From Oscillospiraceae bacterium (GTDB lineage: Bacteria; Bacillota; Clostridia; Oscillospirales; Ruminococcaceae), in NCBI GenBank assembly GCA_029062865.1, contig JAIDPG010000144.1, positions 1 to 10,359 of the forward strand: a DNA stretch of 10,359 bases, in the 5' to 3' direction. The notes beneath the pieces were generated by a model. It saw nothing but the letters and a program-made list of their open reading frames with translations. It had not been told where the DNA came from and made no database searches. This document shows, piece after piece, positions 5,622 to 10,359 of this stretch (positions are counted from its first letter, which is position 1; every line of letters begins with the position of its first letter). The position numbers and the translations under genes were made by a program.

Positions 5622-7832
5622 ATGAAAAGCAAGAAACTTTCGGCTAAGCTTGTTGCCATTACGGTAGCGGCAGCCGCAATGCTTTCGGGCTGCACCAAGG
5701 TGCCCGAAGCCCCTACGAGTTCCACTCCCGCGAACTCAAACCCGACAAGCACACCCACAGGCACAACGTCGGATACTGAGACCAGCGGCGCCAGCGATCC
5801 CGGCAGCGCAACTGCTGCAAAGTGGGAGCAGACGCTCACCTTCGCGGCGGGCACAGAGCTCCGTATGGCAACCGGTTACAACAATGCCAATACCGGTCTT
5901 ACGTTTACCGCGGATAAGGCGGGCTCCGGCATTACGCTTGCGGACGGCAAGACCTACAACGCGGGCGACCTGAAGCCTACTTGGGTAGCAGTTCAGAATA
6001 AGCTCGGATTCACGATCAAGGACCAGTATCAGGGCAAGTCCGCTTCGGAAGAGTTCGAGTACTGGAAGGCTCAGATGGATCAGGTTGATATCGTTTCCGG
6101 TACCGCTTCTAAGCTGACCGAGAACAAGGATCTCCTGATCAACCTCGCGGAGCACCTCGACGAGATGCCTTTCTTCAAGGCTTACCTCAACGAGAACCCC
6201 ATCGTTCGCCTCTCTATCACGGGCGACACCTCTAACGGCGGTATCTACTTCTCGCCGTACTTCGACGGTGTAAACGATATCGAGCGTATGCCTCTTATGA
6301 GAACCGACTGGGTTCAGAAGCTGCTCGACGGCGATGGCGAGTTCACTGCGGATAAGTCCAACAACACCGCGGCTCCCGTTTATCAGCCCTATATGCCGAC
6401 CACCGGCACGGTACCTGTCGATGTAGTTAAGCTCGACGGCTCCGGCACCGAGAAGGTTACCAAGGACTATGGCAAGGCTGGCAACATCGTTGCTAAGATG
6501 AACGAAAAGGGCTCTATGACAGGCGTTGAGGCTGTTAATATGCTCCGCAAGTACATCGACGAGGCATACAACGGCTACTACGGCACCGCTCGTTCCAACC
6601 TCTTCATAGGTCAGAACGCAGCTTGGGACGCAGACGAGCTCGTAGCTCTTCTCCGTTGCGTAGTTGCTAACCCCCAGACGCTCAACGGCACCGATACTGT
6701 TGAGGGTCTGTTCTCTCGTGAGGACGAGAACAACCAGAGACGTGTTGATATGTTCCGCTTCGCGGGTCATCTCTTCGGCGTTCGCGGTCTTGAGTCCAGA
6801 CAGGATTACCTCTTTGTAGGCACCGATGGCAAGCTCCACGATGCTCGCCAGGAGGCTGATACCTACGAGGCTCTCGACAGAATGAACGCAATGGGTAAGG
6901 AAGGCCTCCTTTCCAAGAACTTCCTCAACGCTGCAGAGGCTCACACCGATAACTACCTCGAGAACGACGCGGGCTTTATGCACTATGACTACAACCAGAC
7001 CCAGACAGCTTACAACGCGACCAAGCTTCAGGACGGCGAGCAGTACATGGCTGTAATGGTTCCTGTTGCTCGTTGGTACGACGGCACCAGCTCCGACGGC
7101 GTTTATATGAGATTTACCGAGTCCTGGAGATCTGTTAAGACCGACGGCTGGGGCATCTCCAAGAAGGGCGTAGAGGGCAACGAGGATAAGCTCAAGGCAG
7201 CTCTTACCCTTATCGACTACGCATTCAGCCCCGAGGGTCAGATCCTTATGTCCTACGGTCCCGATGAGTTCATCAAGACCAATGCAGACGGCAGCTACGT
7301 AACCTTCAACTTCAACGGTAAGGAAATGCCCGTTATCGCGGACGCTACCTACGCTGAATTGTGGAAGCTGGAAAAAGGTGGTAGCTACACCAACTACGCT
7401 CGTTTCTACCTCGGCTCTACCCTGAGCTTCGCAAAGAGCCAGGCGTTTGAGTATCAGTGCACTCACGAAGTAGGTAGGATTGGCGCAGGCTACATCTCCA
7501 ACGCGATCGGTTACGGCACTATCAAGCACCCCGAGCTTGCAATCACAAGCAACCCGTGGTACACCTCCGTACCGACCGTTCTCCCGCACACCGATGCCGA
7601 GAACAACGAAATCAAGACCTTCGACAAGCTTGCTTCTAAGGGTGAGTTCTCTTCCAGCAAGGGTGATAAGAACCTCCTCGTTGACATCATCGCGAGCGGC
7701 TACAGCGGACAGGGCACTTCCTCCGCTGCAGAGACGATCACAACCGTTTCCAACGATTGGGGCGGCGCAACCTACCTCGAGCTGAAGAACGACGCTTGGA
7801 ACAGACTTAAGAAGTTCTACGAGGGTCTCTAA
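5622..7832 (+). CDS. extracellular sugar-binding lipoprotein of the ABC importer (LplA-like)
   Basis: A 736-residue lipoprotein. A basic N-terminus and hydrophobic stretch lead to a lipobox (LSGC) with the lipidated cysteine at residue 24, followed by a Ser/Thr/Pro/Gly linker to about residue 65. The mature part resembles large LplA-type family-1 solute-binding proteins: a folded first lobe from about 70, the signature MRTDWVQKL at 226-233 that these proteins share (usually R-DWL-KLG), and an aromatic-rich second half suited to carbohydrate stacking (for example YFSPYF at 209-214). It captures oligosaccharide outside the membrane and delivers it to the two permeases encoded upstream. At 736 residues it is longer than the roughly 500-560 common in LplA relatives, so it may have extra insert regions. 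Codons in the middle of the gene favour GCT, GTT and CGT more than its neighbours, a sign of high expression. It is bracketed by stem-loops. Family: sure. Substrate: pectin oligosaccharide by context only. Confidence 0.94.
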   Translation: MKSKKLSAKLVAITVAAAAMLSGCTKVPEAPTSSTPANSNPTSTPTGTTSDTETSGASDPGSATAAKWEQTLTFAAGTELRMATGYNNANTGLTFTADKAGSGITLADGKTYNAGDLKPTWVAVQNKLGFTIKDQYQGKSASEEFEYWKAQMDQVDIVSGTASKLTENKDLLINLAEHLDEMPFFKAYLNENPIVRLSITGDTSNGGIYFSPYFDGVNDIERMPLMRTDWVQKLLDGDGEFTADKSNNTAAPVYQPYMPTTGTVPVDVVKLDGSGTEKVTKDYGKAGNIVAKMNEKGSMTGVEAVNMLRKYIDEAYNGYYGTARSNLFIGQNAAWDADELVALLRCVVANPQTLNGTDTVEGLFSREDENNQRRVDMFRFAGHLFGVRGLESRQDYLFVGTDGKLHDARQEADTYEALDRMNAMGKEGLLSKNFLNAAEAHTDNYLENDAGFMHYDYNQTQTAYNATKLQDGEQYMAVMVPVARWYDGTSSDGVYMRFTESWRSVKTDGWGISKKGVEGNEDKLKAALTLIDYAFSPEGQILMSYGPDEFIKTNADGSYVTFNFNGKEMPVIADATYAELWKLEKGGSYTNYARFYLGSTLSFAKSQAFEYQCTHEVGRIGAGYISNAIGYGTIKHPELAITSNPWYTSVPTVLPHTDAENNEIKTFDKLASKGEFSSSKGDKNLLVDIIASGYSGQGTSSAAETITTVSNDWGGATYLELKNDAWNRLKKFYEGL

Positions 7833-7866
7833 TTCGGCAAGAAAACCGGCAAATTTTCAGAGATAA

Positions 7867-7889
7867 GGCGGCGTTTTACAGCGCCTGCC
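7867..7889 (+). other. stem-loop A downstream of the binding-protein gene
   Basis: GGCGGCG (7867-7873) pairs with CGCC-T-GCC (7882-7889) with one bulged T and an 8-base loop. First of three consecutive hairpins between this gene and the next one; no T-run follows. Confidence 0.4.
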
Positions 7890-7899
7890 GAGCAATGGC

Positions 7900-7925
7900 G
7901 CATTGCCGCTCAGCGGCGGCAATGC
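7900..7925 (+). other. stem-loop B with a competing alternative fold
   Basis: GCATTGCCGC (7900-7909) pairs perfectly with GCGGCAATGC (7916-7925) around a 6-base loop. The CATTGC arm (7901-7906) can instead pair with GCAATG at 7892-7897 in a smaller 6-base hairpin. The downstream fold is the stronger. Confidence 0.5.
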
Positions 7926-7946
7926 TATATCCTGATTTATGTTTGT

Positions 7947-7971
7947 GGGGAGAGGATCTCCTCTCCCCTTT
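7947..7971 (+). terminator. strong hairpin C, leaky terminator or mRNA 3' stabiliser
   Basis: GGGGAGAGG (7947-7955) and CCTCTCCCC (7960-7968) form a perfect 9-base stem around ATCT, with TTTAA after it. The T-run is only three long, so termination would be partial. It sits 25 bases before the start of the next gene, which argues for attenuated read-through rather than an operon end. Confidence 0.55.
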
Positions 7972-7976
7972 AACAT

Positions 7977-7988
7977 AAAGGAAGAGGG
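7977..7988 (+). promoter_or_regulatory. ribosome binding site of the first small membrane gene, potentially masked by RNA pairing
   Basis: The purine run AAAGGAAGAGGG ends four bases before ATG 7993 and decides that start over an in-frame ATG at 7939 that would put the hairpin inside the coding region. AAAGG (7977-7981) can pair with CCTTT (7967-7971) and AGAGG (7983-7987) with CCTCT (7960-7964), a fold mutually exclusive with hairpin C. Confidence 0.6.
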
Positions 7989-7992
7989 CTTT

Positions 7993-8607
7993 ATGTATAA
8001 GAAACAGTTAATCCTTCAAAAAGTCGTATGTTTTGCGATGTTGGCAATGTCTGCCATAATTTTCCTATACACTCTGGGTATTATGACCGAAATTTACGAT
8101 ACCCTTTATTTCACTATGTCAGATCCGAATGACATTTATAATGTCGAGGACGGCTTGACAAAGGTTTCCGGCGCGTGGATTTATTATGAAATGCAGAATT
8201 TTAACGGCAATTTCACTAATCTGTCTATCGCTTTGATTCTAGTTACGCTGGTTTTGTTTGTAACCGGCACACACTCACGCAGAAAATATTACATCGGCAA
8301 CTATATCGCGGTTGGTCTTTCCACCGTCGCGAATGTCGCGTTTGCGGCGTGGTCGCTGATTAACATCTCCATGTTCAGAGCAAAGTATCTCGAGGTAGAC
8401 TTCGAGGCGCTTAAGGCTTTCTGGGAGAGAAGAAATAAACCGGAAGTGTACACTGATTCCACGTTCTGGTTTGACATAAGCTATGTGCTTTTCGGTATCC
8501 TGATAGCGATTTCAGTGCTGCTTATTGTCAATACAATTTTGAAAGTAAAACTGATGGAGCAGGAAAAGAGCCGCATCGGTATGAGAAAGGACGGTAGATT
8601 GGTATGA
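7993..8607 (+). CDS. four-helix membrane protein of unknown function in the importer operon
   Basis: A 204-residue protein I cannot assign to a named family. Four hydrophobic helices lie near 10-32, 74-94, 100-127 and 160-184. Positive charges in the 95-99 loop (HSRRK) and at both ends predict N-in/C-in topology with two sizeable extracytoplasmic loops (33-73 and 128-159) rich in Asp, Tyr, Trp and Phe. It has no catalytic motif, lipobox or EAA loop, so it is not a third permease. The start at 7993 follows a purine-rich ribosome site. The last four bases overlap the next gene (ATGA), so the two are probably translationally coupled. A position between the binding protein and the ATPase suggests an accessory subunit, but this is only positional inference. 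Confidence 0.85.
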   Translation: MYKKQLILQKVVCFAMLAMSAIIFLYTLGIMTEIYDTLYFTMSDPNDIYNVEDGLTKVSGAWIYYEMQNFNGNFTNLSIALILVTLVLFVTGTHSRRKYYIGNYIAVGLSTVANVAFAAWSLINISMFRAKYLEVDFEALKAFWERRNKPEVYTDSTFWFDISYVLFGILIAISVLLIVNTILKVKLMEQEKSRIGMRKDGRLV

Positions 8608-9107
8608 CTAACGAAGAAGTTGTGCTTATTAAGAAGGATCGGCTTCGTTATTCCAAAAACAAGCTGTCCTCAAACCTCACGCTGCTGGCGATCATTCTCA
8701 ATGCTATGTACTTCGTCAGTATCTATAAATCGGACGTAGGCACGTATTACTATACCTATATGATAGGAATTTCGATTGTCTACAACCTGCTGTTTATGCT
8801 CATTGCCTTCCTTTCGTCTGAGGGTGTAAAGAACTATAAGATCGGCTACAGCTTTGTGCTGATGGCGCTCGGCGCAGGGCAGCTGTTCAGAATTACAATA
8901 ATTCCGATGAATGCCAAGGACGCCACAATCACCCTCGGCGAGGAATCGCGTATTGTAATGCTGGATAAGCAGTTTTACTACGTAGTCGGCTGCCTTATCG
9001 TATCCGCGGCGCTTTGCATAATCGCGGGAATAGTCGGCGTTGTAAAAACCAAAACATTGACAAGCTACCAAGAGGAGCTTGATAATAAAGCAAAGGGAGC
9101 GTCCTGA
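8604..9107 (+). CDS. second small four-helix membrane protein of unknown function
   Basis: A 167-residue protein, not recognised. It has a charged N-terminus (about 20 residues, Lys/Arg rich), helices near 24-41, 50-71, 79-101 and 124-147, and a short hydrophilic tail, predicting N-in/C-in. Overall helix count and size parallel the preceding gene, though I see no clear sequence identity between them. It overlaps the upstream gene by four bases (ATGA) and the downstream ATPase by one base (TGATG), an unusually tight coupling that suggests stoichiometric production with the ATPase. AAGGACGG at 8586-8593 is a possible ribosome site. It may be a partner of the preceding protein in a heteromeric membrane assembly, which is inference. 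Confidence 0.83.
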   Translation: MTNEEVVLIKKDRLRYSKNKLSSNLTLLAIILNAMYFVSIYKSDVGTYYYTYMIGISIVYNLLFMLIAFLSSEGVKNYKIGYSFVLMALGAGQLFRITIIPMNAKDATITLGEESRIVMLDKQFYYVVGCLIVSAALCIIAGIVGVVKTKTLTSYQEELDNKAKGAS

Positions 9108-10165
9108 TGAGTAGTTTAAGTTTACAGCATCTTGATAAGATTTACGACAACAAGGTTCAGGCGGTTTTCGACTTTAATCTTGATGTCAAGGACGGCGAGT
9201 TTATCGTTCTTGTTGGACCCTCGGGCTGCGGAAAATCCACAACGCTGCGCATGGTCGCGGGCTTGGAGGACATTTCCAAAGGAAAGCTCATAATCGACAA
9301 CAAGGACGTTACGAAAATGCCGCCGAAGGATCGCGACATCGCGATGGTTTTCCAGAACTACGCGCTGTACGGTCATATGACGATTTACGAGAATATGGCG
9401 TTCTCGCTTAATCTCCGCAGAGATAACAAAAACGAGATACACCAAAAGGTTTTGGCGGCAGCCGAGATTCTCGGACTTACCGACCAGCTCAACAAAAAGC
9501 CGAACCAGCTTTCGGGCGGTCAGCGGCAGAGAGTCGCAATGGGACGCGCTATCGTGCGCACCCCCAAGGTGTTCCTGTTTGACGAGCCGCTGTCGAACCT
9601 CGACGCGAAGCTCCGCGGCGCAACTCGCCGTGAGATTTTGCTGCTCCACAAGAGACTGAATGCCACGATGCTTTACGTTACCCACGACCAGACCGAGGCA
9701 TTGACGCTCGCGGACAGAATAGTTTGTATGTCGATGGGTCACGTGCAGCAGATAGGCACTCCGCTGGAGCTGTACGACACCCCCGCGAATCTGTTCGTGG
9801 CGGGCTTTATCGGCTTGCCTCCGATGAACTTCTTCGATGTGGAGATAAAGGACGGTCAGGCGATCTGCGATGGCTTTGCGGTTGATCTCACCCCCGAGGA
9901 GAAGGATCGTTTGGTCGATTATGACGGGAAGACCATCGTTCTCGGCGTGAGACCCGAAAACATCGTTGAGGGCGGTAATGTTTCCGTTGAGGTATTCTCC
10001 AACGAGAACCTCGGACAGACCACGCTTGTAAACGGTATGGTCAACAAGCACAGAATTACGTGCAAATTCCGCGATTGGTGCAACTACAAGGCGGGCGACA
10101 CCGTGCAGGTTTCCTTCAACAGAAAGCATTTCTTTGATAAGGAAACGGGCAACGCGATAAGATAA
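9107..10165 (+). CDS. carbohydrate ABC transporter ATPase, MsmK/UgpC/MalK type
   Basis: A 352-residue ATP-binding protein that powers type-1 carbohydrate importers. Motifs: Walker A GPSGCGKST at 37-45, Q-loop Gln83 (VFQNYAL), signature LSGGQRQR at 135-142, Walker B VFLFDEP at 155-161, D-loop SNLD at 163-166 and switch His193 (VTHDQTE). All are intact, so it should hydrolyse ATP. The C-terminal third holds the OB-fold regulatory region of MalK-like proteins (GLPPMNFFD near 236, GVRPENI near 284). The segment usually read LYPHMTVYEN is LYGHMTIYEN here, a glycine replacing proline. AAAGGGAG at 9092-9099 supports the start, which overlaps the preceding stop by one base. Lpl/Yes-type permeases often lack their own ATPase and share MsmX, so an operon-encoded copy is notable. 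It may also serve other importers of the cell. Confidence 0.96.
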   Translation: MSSLSLQHLDKIYDNKVQAVFDFNLDVKDGEFIVLVGPSGCGKSTTLRMVAGLEDISKGKLIIDNKDVTKMPPKDRDIAMVFQNYALYGHMTIYENMAFSLNLRRDNKNEIHQKVLAAAEILGLTDQLNKKPNQLSGGQRQRVAMGRAIVRTPKVFLFDEPLSNLDAKLRGATRREILLLHKRLNATMLYVTHDQTEALTLADRIVCMSMGHVQQIGTPLELYDTPANLFVAGFIGLPPMNFFDVEIKDGQAICDGFAVDLTPEEKDRLVDYDGKTIVLGVRPENIVEGGNVSVEVFSNENLGQTTLVNGMVNKHRITCKFRDWCNYKAGDTVQVSFNRKHFFDKETGNAIR

Positions 10166-10191
10166 GCGAAGCCGTACGCCAAGATTTACAT

Positions 10192-10197
10192 AAGGAG
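10192..10197 (+). promoter_or_regulatory. ribosome binding site of the last, truncated gene
   Basis: AAGGAG lies ten bases before ATG 10208, in a 42-base gap after the ATPase stop that shows no terminator or promoter, so the gene probably belongs to the same operon. Confidence 0.65.
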
Positions 10198-10207
10198 ATT
10201 GAAGATA

Positions 10208-10359
10208 ATGAGCAAAAAACAAGCGTCTGCAAAGCCGCAGAAGGGACCGCGGGAGTTTTTCCGAAAGTTTTTCGTTTCCCTCAAGCGCAGTCCGCAGAAT
10301 ATCGCGATGGTAGTATTAGCCGTGGCGTTCCTCGTTTATTCCTTGAACCTCACCTCAAT
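10208..10359 (+). CDS. membrane protein of unknown function, N-terminal 50 residues only (cut by window end)
   Basis: The visible 50 codons give a basic N-terminus (MSKKQASAKPQKG, then FFRKFFVSLKRSP) followed by a hydrophobic helix at about 33-47 (AMVVLAVAFLVYS). This predicts a membrane protein with its N-terminus inside. There is no lipobox. I do not recognise a characterised family. It follows the ATPase closely and would be the third uncharacterised membrane protein of the operon. Its full length and helix count cannot be seen here. Confidence 0.7.
   Translation, partial: MSKKQASAKPQKGPREFFRKFFVSLKRSPQNIAMVVLAVAFLVYSLNLTS

Noticed and set aside
5736..7589. 617-codon open frame on the minus strand
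   Set aside because: It lies entirely antisense to the well-supported binding-protein gene, has no recognisable domain and arises from that gene's codon bias.
7939..7992. Upstream ATG at 7939 as start of the first small membrane protein
   Set aside because: It would place the strong hairpin inside the gene and lacks a ribosome site, whereas ATG 7993 has a purine-rich site.
9122..10222. 366-codon open frame on the minus strand
   Set aside because: Antisense to the ATPase gene with all canonical ABC motifs; a shadow frame.

Overview
The window looks like a chromosomal piece of a low-to-mid GC Firmicute of the class Clostridia, probably a gut or rumen Oscillospiraceae/Lachnospiraceae-type bacterium. 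The evidence is strong AGGAGG-type ribosome sites, canonical sigma-A promoters with 17-base spacers, a lipoprotein substrate-binding protein with a Gram-positive style Ser/Thr/Pro linker, and Lpl-type sugar ABC permeases. The taxonomy is inferred from style, not from a marker gene. No mobile elements, CRISPR arrays, tRNAs or rRNAs are visible.

Layout: (1) 1-1490, minus strand, a truncated GGDEF protein (diguanylate cyclase) with its own strong promoter. (2) 1491-1842, an intergenic stretch with that promoter, an orphan plus-strand promoter and several palindromes. (3) 1843-2757, minus strand, a signal-peptide-less pectin methylesterase (family CE8). (4) 2758-2866, a compact control region with two face-to-face promoters and a 14-base palindrome between their starts. 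(5) 2867-10359, plus strand, a long run of co-directional genes: an ECF S-component-like membrane protein, two ABC permeases (LplB/YtcP type), a 736-residue substrate-binding lipoprotein, two small four-helix membrane proteins of unknown function, an MsmK/UgpC-type ATPase, and the start of another small membrane protein cut by the window edge.

The genes fit together as a pectin-oligosaccharide locus. The lipoprotein captures an oligosaccharide outside, the two permeases and the ATPase import it, and the cytoplasmic methylesterase removes methyl esters from galacturonate residues. The substrate assignment is inference from the pectinesterase neighbour.

The least-described part is the 3' half of the operon. 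Two tightly coupled four-helix membrane proteins lie between the binding protein and a dedicated ATPase, and a third membrane protein follows. The binding-protein gene is also bracketed by RNA stem-loops, and the ribosome site of the first unknown membrane gene can pair with one arm of a strong upstream hairpin.
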